A stretch of 20,783 bases of DNA from CANLBN01 sp047629215. Its GTDB lineage: Bacteria > Pseudomonadota > Gammaproteobacteria > Pseudomonadales > Cellvibrionaceae. The DNA lies in NCBI GenBank assembly GCA_047629215.1, contig JBLHWO010000040.1, positions 1 to 20,783 of the forward strand, written 5' to 3'. The translations under genes were made by a program, and so were the position numbers. The first letter of the stretch is position 1. Each line of letters starts with the position of its first letter. Shown one piece after another: positions 1-8,184 of this stretch. Under the pieces are notes generated by a model that saw only the letters and a program-made list of their open reading frames with translations, searched no databases and was not told where the DNA came from.

Positions 1-47
1 AATAAAAATACATCCTTGTAAAACTGATTGCTTCCCTGTGAATAACT

Positions 48-581
48 TTACCCGTATTTAGCCATTAATTTGGTCTCTGCAAGAATATGCCCTTTCATGG
101 CTTTTTTTACTTTACGCAGTGAAGTTTTTTTCTTGAGCTCTAGCTTGATATCTAATGCATAGAGCTTAAAAAAGTAGCGATGTCTACCATCTGGTGGGCA
201 GGCACCGCCGTATTTGGCTTCATACCAGTCATTGCGCCCCTGCATGCTGCCATCATCCCAAGTGTGTGTTGTGGGTGCATTTTCAGGAATGTCCGTGGTG
301 GTCGAGGGTAGGTTGTAGACGAGCCAATGTAGCCAAGTACCATTGGGGGCATCAGGATCATCCATAATTAAGACAAAGCTTTGGGTATTAGCAGGTGCTC
401 CGCTGATGGTGAGAGAGGGCGAAATATCAGCCCCATTGCAACTGTATTGTTGAGGTAACTCGCCACCATCAGCAAATTCAGGGCTGGTGAGAGTTAAGGT
501 TGATTCAGCGTGTGTGAATAGACTGGTCACCGTACAGATGAAAAAGACAATACCGCTAATGACTATTTTTTTAATGTGCAT
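48..581 (-). CDS. Secreted YbhB/YbcL-family (PEBP, Raf kinase inhibitor-like) protein
   Basis: A phosphatidylethanolamine-binding-protein-like protein of 177 aa. The family motifs are present in order: DDPDAP, then HWLVYN, then YGGACPPDGRHRYFFKLYALD-type text, which together form the ligand-binding pocket. The N-terminus (KK, then a hydrophobic run, then a likely THA/EST cleavage site) is a signal peptide, so the protein probably acts in the periplasm. Bacterial YbhB/YbcL proteins have no firmly established substrate, and the kinase-inhibitor name comes from eukaryotic relatives. The start is set at the ATG at 581 because AAGGAG (592-587 on this strand) sits 5 nt upstream. An in-frame GTG at 587 overlaps that ribosome-binding site and is less likely. 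Its neighbour on the right is divergent. Confidence 0.9.
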   Translation of the reverse strand: MHIKKIVISGIVFFICTVTSLFTHAESTLTLTSPEFADGGELPQQYSCNGADISPSLTISGAPANTQSFVLIMDDPDAPNGTWLHWLVYNLPSTTTDIPENAPTTHTWDDGSMQGRNDWYEAKYGGACPPDGRHRYFFKLYALDIKLELKKKTSLRKVKKAMKGHILAETKLMAKYG

Positions 582-582
582 A

Positions 583-600
583 AACACTCCTTATAGTGTT
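583..600 (-). promoter_or_regulatory. Small hairpin enclosing the ribosome-binding site of the PEBP gene
   Basis: A perfect 6-bp inverted repeat, AACACT-N6-AGTGTT, directly precedes the start codon. In the minus-strand mRNA the AAGGAG ribosome-binding site lies partly in the loop and partly in the 3' arm. The stem is short and AT-rich, so a regulatory effect is only a possibility. Confidence 0.3.
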
Positions 601-737
601 GATTGTTAATTGTTGTTTGTTGTAGATGATTGTTACGTTTTCTATTATTATGCTGCGCTGAAAAGTTACAAGATGAATTTCTTGATTTACTGTTCGTCAT
701 TCATGATTACCATTGATAGTGCGTGGTTGCCATTTGT

Positions 738-1586
738 ATGCTTGAGTTAAAACCAATTAAAAAAATAATAGATAGTCAGTTTGGTCTTTATACAATCATT
801 CTAGTCACTTTTGCGGTCAACTTGAGTTCGCACACATTCGCTTTTTGGCCAGGCGATAACTGGTGGTTACGCAGCGCATACTGGTTACTCTATTTGTCAT
901 TAGCATTAAGTTTTATCTTTGGTCTCTATTATTTACTGGAGAGAACACAGGTGAGCTGGTCTAAGCAGTGCTTGTTTATTGTGGCAATTACTGTCAGTTG
1001 GTTGCCGTTTGGATTGGCGATTTCTATGTTGGATATTGCCACGGGGAGACCAGCAACCTCCTATGCTATCCGCGAGCTACAAAATACCGGTTTTCTTACT
1101 ACTTTACTGTCTAGCATGACGGTTAATATATTGCCTCGGCATTTATCATTTGGCGCATTGATTTATTTGATTCATTTTTATGTGCGTATTGGGCCAAACA
1201 CTCATCATTCGGAAAATAAAATATTGATGAATACGTATGATATGGGGGTAGAGAATACGGTTAGGCAGGCAGGGTTCATTGACAAGTTGCCTCACAATAT
1301 TCGATCAGAGCCACAGCTATTGCAGGCACAGGAGCATTATCTGTCGGTAACGACGGAATTGGGACAGGAGTTGATACTGTATAAATTCGGTCAGGCAATC
1401 AGAGAAATGCCCGATGATTATGGTATGCAGGTTCATCGCTCTTTTTGGGTGGCCAAGAACAATATTCGCGGTTGGTCGGTGATGGATAATGGTGTAAAAA
1501 TATTACTTCACTATGGCAGACAAGCCCCTGTCAGTCGGCGCTTTGAGCATTATATTAAACAGCATTTTGTGGAGATAAATGAGTGA
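738..1586 (+). CDS. Membrane-anchored LytTR-family transcriptional regulator
   Basis: A 282-aa protein with about four hydrophobic helices in the first ~150 residues (near residues 18-35, 47-67, 78-98 and 120-149). A LytTR DNA-binding domain follows at about 183-278. The domain is recognisable from the pattern LLQAQEHYLSV, a central VHRSFWVAKNNI and the closing APVSRRF, which match the beta-strand DNA-binding fold used by AlgR, LytR and AgrA. There is no receiver domain. The protein is therefore a direct membrane-bound regulator rather than a classical response regulator, and the signal presumably comes through the membrane part. The ATG at 738 is chosen, but an in-frame GTG at 723 is also possible; neither has a clear ribosome-binding site. 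The stop codon overlaps the GTG of the next gene (GTGA), so the two are probably translationally coupled. Confidence 0.82.
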   Translation: MLELKPIKKIIDSQFGLYTIILVTFAVNLSSHTFAFWPGDNWWLRSAYWLLYLSLALSFIFGLYYLLERTQVSWSKQCLFIVAITVSWLPFGLAISMLDIATGRPATSYAIRELQNTGFLTTLLSSMTVNILPRHLSFGALIYLIHFYVRIGPNTHHSENKILMNTYDMGVENTVRQAGFIDKLPHNIRSEPQLLQAQEHYLSVTTELGQELILYKFGQAIREMPDDYGMQVHRSFWVAKNNIRGWSVMDNGVKILLHYGRQAPVSRRFEHYIKQHFVEINE

Positions 1587-2269
1587 AAAATAGTCTTTTT
1601 TTCAGCCTTGTAATACTTCTGTCCTCAGTTAGCTGTGCAGATAAAAAAGTAACACTTTCTGCGGCTGAGCAATTGCACCATCAAGCTTGCTCTATTCAGC
1701 CCTATGCCAGCGATGACCCATGGCATATTACTAATTTATATAATTGTGGTAATCGAGAATTATTTGTTCCCTATCAATTATGGACGGGGGCAGAATGGAA
1801 TGGTGATAAGCAAGCACCCTGTATGCATGCTATTGATCGACGGAGTGTGTTTTTACCGCTTGCCGATAACGATGCATCCGGAGAAGTTATTATCCGAGGC
1901 CCATTATCATGGCAAGACCCCAAAACGGGTGAAGCAATTCGCGTCTGGGAGCGCATCAGACCCCAGAGTAATTCTCATCAATACTATGCGTGTCATAAGC
2001 GAGGCATTGGCCAAATACATAATGTTAATAAACCGAAAATGGTTTATATAAGAGACCTTTGTCGTGCGCCGGGTGGTTTTGGTTGGCAAGTGGGCAAGAG
2101 ACGTACCTGTACTAAAACCACCGTCGAAATAGAAAAGGTTGAGCTAGACAGCCATCATCGCCTTAATAGGCTATCGGTAAAGTATTGGTTTAGAGATAAA
2201 CTCAAACATCATTATGTTTATAAGCCGAATCAAGGCGCCACAGAAATTTTTTCATATAAGAAAAAATAA
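1583..2269 (+). CDS. Secreted cysteine-rich protein of unknown function
   Basis: I do not recognise this 228-aa protein. It starts at a GTG that overlaps the preceding TGA by 4 bases (GTGA), with GGAG 8 nt upstream supporting that start. Residues 1-17 form a signal peptide ending LLSSVSC. Cys18 could be lipidated, although the -3 residue is Ser, so the lipobox is imperfect. The mature part has several further cysteines (for example in NLYNCGN, APCMH, YYACHKRG, RDLCRAP and RRTCTK), which suits a disulfide-bonded periplasmic or outer-surface protein. It is rich in aromatic and basic residues in its second half and has no further membrane segment. Coupling to the membrane LytTR regulator suggests the two act together, perhaps as sensor partner or target. 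That link is inference. Confidence 0.7.
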   Translation: MKNSLFFSLVILLSSVSCADKKVTLSAAEQLHHQACSIQPYASDDPWHITNLYNCGNRELFVPYQLWTGAEWNGDKQAPCMHAIDRRSVFLPLADNDASGEVIIRGPLSWQDPKTGEAIRVWERIRPQSNSHQYYACHKRGIGQIHNVNKPKMVYIRDLCRAPGGFGWQVGKRRTCTKTTVEIEKVELDSHHRLNRLSVKYWFRDKLKHHYVYKPNQGATEIFSYKKK

Positions 2270-2288
2270 ACTATTCATTTCTATCAAC

Positions 2289-2328
2289 GGTGTTAAAGAA
2301 TGACCAATGGCGTTAAAGAATAATAAAT
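2289..2328 (+). repeat. Two tandem 20-bp imperfect repeats
   Basis: Two adjacent 20-bp units (2289-2308 and 2309-2328) share 16 of 20 bases, with the common core GTTAAAGAAT. They lie in the gap upstream of the beta-propeller gene and could be an operator or a chance local duplication. Confidence 0.5.
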
Positions 2329-2410
2329 GGTATCAATGAGTTAAGGCTAGGCCGAGTCGTTATGAGTTTGTATGATCCAAAGGCGTCACACAACTTATTA
2401 GGAGATCGCT

Positions 2411-3307
2411 ATGCTCAATCAATTCATTGTATTATGGTTTATTGCTTTACTATCATTCCCTGTACTTTCATCCTCTTACTATCGACAGCGATTAGAGCCT
2501 CGATTAGTTGAGTTATGGGTTCTAGATGAATCGTTGAGTCGACCAGAGTCAGTGGTTTACGATAAGGCTCGCGATGTTTTGTATGTATCAAATATTAATG
2601 GCAGTCCGACAGAAAAAGATGGCAATGGTTATATTGCCATGGTGTCAGTCGATGGCGACATTATTGAGCAAGAGTGGGTGTCTAGCTTAGACGCACCTAA
2701 AGGAATGGCCGTCAGTGGGGATTATTTATATGTAGCTGATATTGATCGTTTGGTTGAAATTTCCTTGGCAACGGGACAGGTTATCAATAGTTATCCCGGT
2801 GAAGGCGCGCAGTTTTTAAATGATGTGGCCGCGGATAAGCGAGGTAATATTTATGTGTCAGATTCGCGGCAAAAAACTATTTATCGTTTGCATAATGGTG
2901 GCTTTGATGTCTGGGTTGATGATGATCGTATCAGCGAACCCAATGGTATATTTGCACGCTATGGTAAGTTAGTGGTTGCCGCTGGAGATAACTCTACCGA
3001 AAGACCTGGGCGCTCACGTTTTTTGCAAACTATTAATTTTAAAAATAAAAAAATTAAACCATTGGGTGAAACAACGTCTTTAGGCAGTCTGGATGGTGTA
3101 GAAAAAAGTGGAATGGGAGGCTACTTTCTGTCGGATTTTCGATCCGGTGATATTTCCTATTACACCAAATCACAGGGTGCGACGGTATTAGTCAATCCTG
3201 AGCCTGGAACGGCTGATATCGATTATGTGATCGACCAGAATATTCTCTACGTGCCTATTTTAAATACGGGTAAGTTGATTGCCTATAAGGTTTTGTGGTG
3301 TCGGTGA
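2411..3307 (+). CDS. Secreted SMP-30/gluconolactonase/LRE-like beta-propeller protein
   Basis: A 298-aa protein with a signal peptide (about residues 1-20, LWFIALLSFPVLSS) and repeated beta-propeller blades. Blade phrases such as DVLYVSN, DYLYVADIDRLVEI, FLNDVAADKRGNIYVSDS and GKLVVAAGDN recur. Residues that typically hold a divalent metal in SMP-30-type hydrolases appear in their usual contexts: PESV early, then FLNDV, then EPNGI, then SLDGVE. This points to a metal-dependent lactonase or similar hydrolase, or a non-enzymatic NHL-like propeller. The substrate cannot be read. The start is firm: AGGAG lies 6 nt before the ATG. It stands alone between a 141-bp gap and a terminator-like hairpin. 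Confidence 0.75.
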   Translation: MLNQFIVLWFIALLSFPVLSSSYYRQRLEPRLVELWVLDESLSRPESVVYDKARDVLYVSNINGSPTEKDGNGYIAMVSVDGDIIEQEWVSSLDAPKGMAVSGDYLYVADIDRLVEISLATGQVINSYPGEGAQFLNDVAADKRGNIYVSDSRQKTIYRLHNGGFDVWVDDDRISEPNGIFARYGKLVVAAGDNSTERPGRSRFLQTINFKNKKIKPLGETTSLGSLDGVEKSGMGGYFLSDFRSGDISYYTKSQGATVLVNPEPGTADIDYVIDQNILYVPILNTGKLIAYKVLWCR

Positions 3308-3338
3308 TTTCTTGCCAAATACGGTATTCTTGATTTAC

Positions 3339-3366
3339 AAGCGTTGGTTATTTAAGGCCAACGCTT
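3339..3366 (+). terminator. Terminator-like hairpin after the beta-propeller gene
   Basis: A perfect 9-bp inverted repeat, AAGCGTTGG, then a 10-nt loop, then CCAACGCTT, starts 32 bases after the stop codon. The following bases are T-rich but not a clean T-run. It lies between convergent genes, so it could serve both strands. The rest of 3308-3509 shows no convincing gene. Confidence 0.5.
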
Positions 3367-3509
3367 CCATTCCTGTTGTTCACTTAACTTTCTGCGTAAA
3401 CTGCCAGATGTCCTTGGCTATTATAGATCTACGTCGGTCACTTTTAAATGCAAACCAACAAGCGGAGGTGGACTGGGTCGATTTTAATCGCCCCATGCGT
3501 TCGAGATTT

Positions 3510-4241
3510 TTAAATTGAGAAAGACCGTAGTGTTAATTTTTCATCAACAGCGAATAAATACCAGCCTTTTTGATGCCAGTCACCTAAGACTATCCGTTCA
3601 GCATCGACTTGATTATCCAGTTTAATTCTATGTCGATTAGGGCGGTGAGTATGCCCATGAATCAATAAGCTAGCACCATATTCATGCATAAGCTTAGTCA
3701 CCTCTTGGGGCGTCACATCCATAATGTCTTCCGCTTTAATACTATTCATGGATTGACTGCTTGACTTCATTTGAGCCGCAAGCGCTTTACGTTCGGCAAG
3801 TGGCTTTTGCATTATTTCTTTGTGCCACTCTGGGTTGCGTACTATCTTTCTAAAGGACATATATTCTTGGTCGAGAGTGCAAAGGCTATCGCCATGCATC
3901 AGCATTGCTCTAATCCCGTTAAGCTCAATGACGGTTGGGTCATCTAGTAGGGTTATTCCCGTTCTTTCTGCAAATTCTTCGCCGATCATAAAGTCTCGGT
4001 TACCATGCATAAAATACACGCGTTGTGATCCGCTTTTTACTCTGTTGTAACCCGCAAGCGCGGCTTCAATTTCTCTAAACACGGGGGTGTCATCATCGTC
4101 ACCCACCCAAGCATCGAAAAAATCACCCAAAATATACAGAGAGTCTGCGTTAGCCGCCGTAGTGTTTAAGAAATGATAAAAAGCCTGAGTGATATCAGGC
4201 CTTTGAGGGGAGAGGTGTAAATCAGAAATAAATAAAATCAT
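3510..4241 (-). CDS. lpxH: UDP-2,3-diacylglucosamine diphosphatase (LpxH)
   Basis: LpxH removes UMP from UDP-2,3-diacylglucosamine to give lipid X, the fourth step of lipid A synthesis, at the inner face of the cytoplasmic membrane. The 243-aa length matches the family (about 240 aa). Calcineurin-like metallophosphoesterase motifs are complete: SDLHL (Asp7, His9), GDFFDAWVGDDD (Asp40), HGNRDF (Asn81), MHGDSLCT (His116) and HGHTHRPN (His195, His197), followed by GDWHQKGWYL. The ATG has no clear ribosome-binding site and lies 20 nt after the ppiB stop, so it is probably read through from ppiB in a two-gene operon. The same ppiB-lpxH order is known in Pseudomonas. Confidence 0.96.
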   Translation of the reverse strand: MILFISDLHLSPQRPDITQAFYHFLNTTAANADSLYILGDFFDAWVGDDDDTPVFREIEAALAGYNRVKSGSQRVYFMHGNRDFMIGEEFAERTGITLLDDPTVIELNGIRAMLMHGDSLCTLDQEYMSFRKIVRNPEWHKEIMQKPLAERKALAAQMKSSSQSMNSIKAEDIMDVTPQEVTKLMHEYGASLLIHGHTHRPNRHRIKLDNQVDAERIVLGDWHQKGWYLFAVDEKLTLRSFSI

Positions 4242-4261
4242 TAATGATACAAGCTGTGATT

Positions 4262-4753
4262 TTAGGTTACGGTGACTTTTTCAATAACAATAGCGTCGGT
4301 CGGCACATCTTGGTGGAAACCATTTGAACCGGTAGCGACGCCTTTTATTTTATCGACGACATCAGTGCCTCCAGTCACTTTTGCAAACACGCAATAACCC
4401 CAGCCTTGAGTGGTTTTGGCGGTATGATTTAGGAAGTCATTGTCTTTGATGTTGATAAAAAATTGGGCGCTGGCACTATCGGGGTCCATAGTACGAGCCA
4501 TAGCAATAGTGTAAAGATCATTTTTTAGGCCATTGTCAGCTTCATTAACAATATTCTCGCGAGTTTCTTTTTGGTTCATATCGGTATCAAAACCACCACC
4601 TTGCACCATAAAACCGTCAATCACGCGATGAAATATAGTACCTTCATAAAATCCATCTTCAGCATATTGCTTGAAATTGGCTGATGTAATAGGCGCTTTT
4701 TCAAAGTCTAGTGCAAGTGTTATATCGCCTTGATTGGTATGTAAAGTAATCAT
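4262..4753 (-). CDS. ppiB: Peptidyl-prolyl cis-trans isomerase B (cyclophilin)
   Basis: Cytoplasmic cyclophilin that speeds cis-trans isomerisation of Xaa-Pro bonds during folding. The 163-aa length matches E. coli PpiB (164 aa). There is no signal peptide, which separates it from the periplasmic PpiA. Active-site motifs are clear: FHRVIDGFMVQGGGF (catalytic Arg43 and Gln51), AMARTMDPDSASAQFFIN (substrate pocket) and GWGYCVFAKVTGG. The start ATG at 4753 aligns with the usual MI-TLHTN N-terminus; only a weak AGG precedes it, 8 nt upstream. It is the first gene of a ppiB-lpxH unit diverging from glnS across a 177-bp gap. Confidence 0.96.
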   Translation of the reverse strand: MITLHTNQGDITLALDFEKAPITSANFKQYAEDGFYEGTIFHRVIDGFMVQGGGFDTDMNQKETRENIVNEADNGLKNDLYTIAMARTMDPDSASAQFFINIKDNDFLNHTAKTTQGWGYCVFAKVTGGTDVVDKIKGVATGSNGFHQDVPTDAIVIEKVTVT

Positions 4754-4864
4754 TTGTGGAGCCTGCTTTTATTTTTTCGATATTTAGTACGCAACTCGCA
4801 TGAAGTTGGCGCAATAATAGTAAAAATTGATGATTTTTTGGGTGTGAACCCCATTGGAGGGCGC

Positions 4865-4870
4865 TATAAT
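4865..4870 (+). promoter_or_regulatory. Probable -10 element for glnS
   Basis: A perfect TATAAT lies 60 bp upstream of the glnS ATG, within the divergent ppiB-glnS gap. No good -35 element is seen at 16-18 bp spacing; the nearest TTG-like text (TTGGGT, 4838-4843) is 21 bp away. The flanking GCGC on both sides of the box is unusual for a -10. Confidence 0.45.
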
Positions 4871-4930
4871 ACGCGCTTTGGCTAAATTCTTCCACACTAT
4901 ATCAGTGACTCATAAAGCGACCCATACCCC

Positions 4931-6658
4931 ATGACGGCAGATACATCTAATAGCAGCACTAGTAATCATACCGAATCCAATACGAATACGCATTCTACAG
5001 AAGCCTTGCCTTCTAACGAAAGGCCACCTCATTTTCTAGAGCAACAGGTCAGTAAAGATCTAGGTGCAGGGTATTATGAAAAGATTGTGACCCGTTTTCC
5101 GCCGGAGCCCAATGGCTATCTTCATATTGGTCACGCAAAGTCTATGTGTCTCAATTTTGGTTTGGCTGAAAAGTTTAATGGTGAATGTAATCTTCGTTTT
5201 GACGACACCAACCCGGCTAAAGAAGACCAGGAATATATCGACGCGATTATTCGAGATGTCGAATGGATGGGTTACCGCTGGTCGGGTGAAGTACGTTATG
5301 CCTCTAGTTATTTTAAGCAGTTACATCAGTGGGCAATTTGCTTGATAGAGCAGGGTAAAGCCTACGTTTGCCATCTTTCAGCGGAAGAAACCCGTGATTA
5401 TAGAGGTACGCTAACTGAACCCGGTAAAAATAGCCCTTATCGAGAACGCAGTGTCGATGAAAATTTAGCCGAATTTGAAAAAATGCGCTCTGGAGAATAC
5501 AAAGAAGGCGATTGTATTTTAAGAGCAAAGATCGATATGCAGAGTGGTAATATTAATTTGCGGGATCCTGCGCTGTATCGTATTCGGAAACAAACTCATC
5601 ATCAAACCGGCGATGAGTGGTGTATTTACCCCAGTTATGATTTCGCCCATGGCCAAGAAGATGCTATCGAGGGCGTGACTCATTCGATTTGTACTTTAGA
5701 GTTCGCAGATCATCGTCCCTTATACAATTGGCTGATTGAAAGTCTGCCGGTTCCTAATGAACCTAAACAATACGAATTCGGTCGCTTAAATTTAAATTAT
5801 ACGCTCACGTCTAAGCGTAAATTAAAACAGCTCGTCGATGCAAAGCATGTCGATGGTTGGGATGACCCTAGAATGCCGACCATTGCTGGCCTACGTCGCC
5901 GAGGCGTAAGCGCAAAATCTCTGCGTCAATTCTGCAATATGATTGGTGTAACGAAATCTGACGGTGTCGTTGATATAGCTATGCTAGAGCACGCAATTCG
6001 AGATGATCACGATAAAAATTCACCGCGTGCAATGTGTGTGTTGAATCCGATCAAAGTGACGTTAACAAATTACCCTGATGATAAAACTGAAGCTATGATT
6101 GCATCGGGCCATCCTAATCGTGATGATATGGGTGAGCGTAGGTTACCGTTTAGCAAAGAAATTTTTATCGATGTTGAAGATTTTAGGGAAGAAGCCAATA
6201 AAAAATACAAACGTTTAGTTATCGGTAAGCGCGTACGTTTACGCAATGCTTATGTCATCGAAGCCGATGAATGCATTAAAGATGCTGATGGTAAGATTGT
6301 TGAGGTCAAAGCCCATGTGATTGAAAATACACTGGGTAATAACCCTGAGGATGGCGTTAAACCTAAAGGTGTTATTCATTGGGTTGATGCTAAAAAACAT
6401 GCCACGTTTGATGTGCATTTGTATGATCGTCTATTCACTGACCCCGCTCCTGACAATGGAGATAAAGATTTTTTGACCTTAATTAATCCAGACAGCCTAA
6501 TTATACTTAAAGATTGTGTTGGCGAAATCGGTTTACTTGAAGCCAAAGCAGAAAAAGCTTATCAGTTCGAGCGAGAGGGATATTACTGCCGTGACAGCCG
6601 TGCTGAAAAACTGGTGTTTAATCGTACTATTACCCTTCGCGATACGTTTAACGGGTAA
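4931..6658 (+). CDS. glnS: Glutaminyl-tRNA synthetase
   Basis: Charges tRNA-Gln with glutamine in the cytoplasm. A class I synthetase of 575 aa, slightly longer than E. coli GlnRS (about 554 aa). The HIGH signature lies at residues 65-68 in PPEPNGYLHIGHAKS, and the KMSKS-type loop is TSKRK at 293-297. The blocks GWDDPRMPTIAGLRRRG, FDDTNPAKE and the two beta-barrel anticodon-binding domains (ending VFNRTITLRDTF) are all present. The first ~25 residues are a Ser/Thr/Asn-rich extension that E. coli and Pseudomonas proteins lack. No later in-frame ATG precedes the conserved core, so the ATG at 4931 is kept although no Shine-Dalgarno sequence is visible. cysS follows in the same direction after about 57 bp. 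Confidence 0.97.
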   Translation: MTADTSNSSTSNHTESNTNTHSTEALPSNERPPHFLEQQVSKDLGAGYYEKIVTRFPPEPNGYLHIGHAKSMCLNFGLAEKFNGECNLRFDDTNPAKEDQEYIDAIIRDVEWMGYRWSGEVRYASSYFKQLHQWAICLIEQGKAYVCHLSAEETRDYRGTLTEPGKNSPYRERSVDENLAEFEKMRSGEYKEGDCILRAKIDMQSGNINLRDPALYRIRKQTHHQTGDEWCIYPSYDFAHGQEDAIEGVTHSICTLEFADHRPLYNWLIESLPVPNEPKQYEFGRLNLNYTLTSKRKLKQLVDAKHVDGWDDPRMPTIAGLRRRGVSAKSLRQFCNMIGVTKSDGVVDIAMLEHAIRDDHDKNSPRAMCVLNPIKVTLTNYPDDKTEAMIASGHPNRDDMGERRLPFSKEIFIDVEDFREEANKKYKRLVIGKRVRLRNAYVIEADECIKDADGKIVEVKAHVIENTLGNNPEDGVKPKGVIHWVDAKKHATFDVHLYDRLFTDPAPDNGDKDFLTLINPDSLIILKDCVGEIGLLEAKAEKAYQFEREGYYCRDSRAEKLVFNRTITLRDTFNG

Positions 6659-6715
6659 GTAGATAATATTTCATAGAAGCTAGAAGCTTTTAATTGTTTT
6701 ACATTTGAGATGGTA

Positions 6716-8104
6716 ATGTCATTAAAAATTTATAATACCCTTGAACGAAAAAAAGTTGACTTTAAACCGATAGAAGAAGGCAAGATTAGCCTTTATGTCT
6801 GCGGCATGACAGTCTACGACTATTGTCATATTGGGCATGCACGGATTTTAGTGTCGTTTGATGTTATTACGCGTTTTTTACGCTCGCAAGCATGGAGTGT
6901 GGAATATGTACGTAATATCACAGACATCGATGACAAAATTTTTAATCGTGCAAATGAAAATGGTGAAAAATATACGACGTTAACCCAACGTTTTATTGAT
7001 GCGATGCATGAAGATGAAGAGCAATTAAATGTTCTTCGCCCTGATAAAGAGCCGCGAGCAACGGGCCATGTCAATGAAATTATTAATATGGTTGAAGTGT
7101 TAATAAATAAAGATTTTGCTTATCAAGCTTCTAATGGCGATGTTTATTATAGAGTGCGTAAGTTTGAAAATTATGGCCGCTTGTCGGGTAGAAATATTGA
7201 TGAGCAATTGTCTGGCGCAAGAATTGACGTAGAGCTAAAAAAAGAAGATCCTTTTGATTTTGTACTGTGGAAAATGGCGAAAGAAGGAGAAGCATTTTGG
7301 GAGTCTCCTTGGGGAAACGGGCGGCCGGGTTGGCATATTGAATGTTCTGCTATGACTAAAGCCTGTTTGGGTGACAACTTTGACATTCATGGCGGTGGCC
7401 CTGATTTGCCTTTTCCTCATCACGAAAATGAAATTGCTCAAAGCGAAGCAGCCAATGGTTGTCAGTATGCTAACTATTGGATGCATGCCGGGGCAGTCCG
7501 CGTTGACGGCGAAAAAATGTCTAAATCTTTAGATAATTTTTTTACTATTCGCGAAGTTCTAAAAAAATATCATCCTGAAGTGGTTCGTTTCTTAATTGTT
7601 AGTAGTCATTATCGTAGTGCAATTAACTATTCAGAAGATAATTTAATTGAGGCTAAAGCGGGTTTAGATCGTTTTTATCAAACGTTAAAAAATTATTCGC
7701 ACGTTAAAGCTGTACCCGAGAGTAAGGTGAGAAATAACGCTTTCCTAAGCGCCATGAATGATGATTTTAATACGCCTCAAGCATTATCTGTTATGTATGA
7801 GTTATTAAGGGAAGTAAATTCAAGAGCTAAAGTCGACAGTGCTGCAGCAGAAAGCTTGATCGCAGAGTTAAAAGGTATGGCCGATATATTGGCGGTTTTA
7901 CAAGCTGACCCAATAGAGTTTTTACAAAATATTAACGGTGAAGATGGCCTTTCGGCAGAGCAGGTAGAAGCTTATATTGAGGAGCGTCTACAAGCCAAGT
8001 TAAGTAAAAATTACAAGCGTGCCGATGAGTTACGTCAATTGTTAACTGACGGTGATATCGTTTTAGAAGATTCGCCGCAGGGTACAACCTGGCGTAGAAA
8101 GTAG
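6716..8104 (+). CDS. cysS: Cysteinyl-tRNA synthetase
   Basis: Charges tRNA-Cys with cysteine in the cytoplasm. The protein is 462 aa, matching E. coli CysRS (461 aa). The zinc site is intact: Cys29 in YVCGMTVYD, Cys210 in HIECSAM, and His235 and Glu239 in FPHHENEIAQSEA. HIGH is at 38-41 (CHIGHAR) and KMSKS at 267-271. The start is placed at the second ATG (6716) because GAG lies 6 nt upstream and this gives the usual MSLKIYNTL N-terminus; the in-frame ATG at 6710 abuts that element. It follows glnS closely, probably in one operon. The stop TAG is followed by two more in-frame TAG codons within a 12-bp tandem repeat. Confidence 0.97.
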   Translation: MSLKIYNTLERKKVDFKPIEEGKISLYVCGMTVYDYCHIGHARILVSFDVITRFLRSQAWSVEYVRNITDIDDKIFNRANENGEKYTTLTQRFIDAMHEDEEQLNVLRPDKEPRATGHVNEIINMVEVLINKDFAYQASNGDVYYRVRKFENYGRLSGRNIDEQLSGARIDVELKKEDPFDFVLWKMAKEGEAFWESPWGNGRPGWHIECSAMTKACLGDNFDIHGGGPDLPFPHHENEIAQSEAANGCQYANYWMHAGAVRVDGEKMSKSLDNFFTIREVLKKYHPEVVRFLIVSSHYRSAINYSEDNLIEAKAGLDRFYQTLKNYSHVKAVPESKVRNNAFLSAMNDDFNTPQALSVMYELLREVNSRAKVDSAAAESLIAELKGMADILAVLQADPIEFLQNINGEDGLSAEQVEAYIEERLQAKLSKNYKRADELRQLLTDGDIVLEDSPQGTTWRRK

Positions 8105-8128
8105 TGTGGGAAGTAGCGTAAAAAGTAG
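8101..8128 (+). repeat. 12-bp tandem repeat carrying three in-frame TAG stops
   Basis: GTAG recurs at 8101, 8113 and 8125, an exact 12-bp period, usually preceded by AA or AAA. Since 12 is a multiple of three, all three TAGs are in the cysS frame (8102, 8114, 8126). The units are degenerate outside the core. Confidence 0.55.
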
Positions 8129-8184
8129 CTTTTCTGTTTTAAATAAATTTTTGTGTGTAAAACACGTAGTATAAATTTGATTTT

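Noticed and set aside
660..700. Possible LytTR direct-repeat operator upstream of the LytTR gene (ACTGTTCGT at 689-697).
   Set aside because: Only one near-match was found; the second repeat at the required spacing is absent.
1704..2051. A 115-codon plus-strand frame inside the cysteine-rich protein gene.
   Set aside because: The enclosing frame has a signal peptide, ribosome-binding site and tight coupling to the upstream gene; this one has none of these.
3279..3518. A 79-codon open frame overlapping the beta-propeller 3' end and the lpxH 3' end.
   Set aside because: No ribosome-binding site, no recognisable sequence, and it crosses the terminator-like hairpin. Its last 36 codons look vaguely protein-like but that is not enough.
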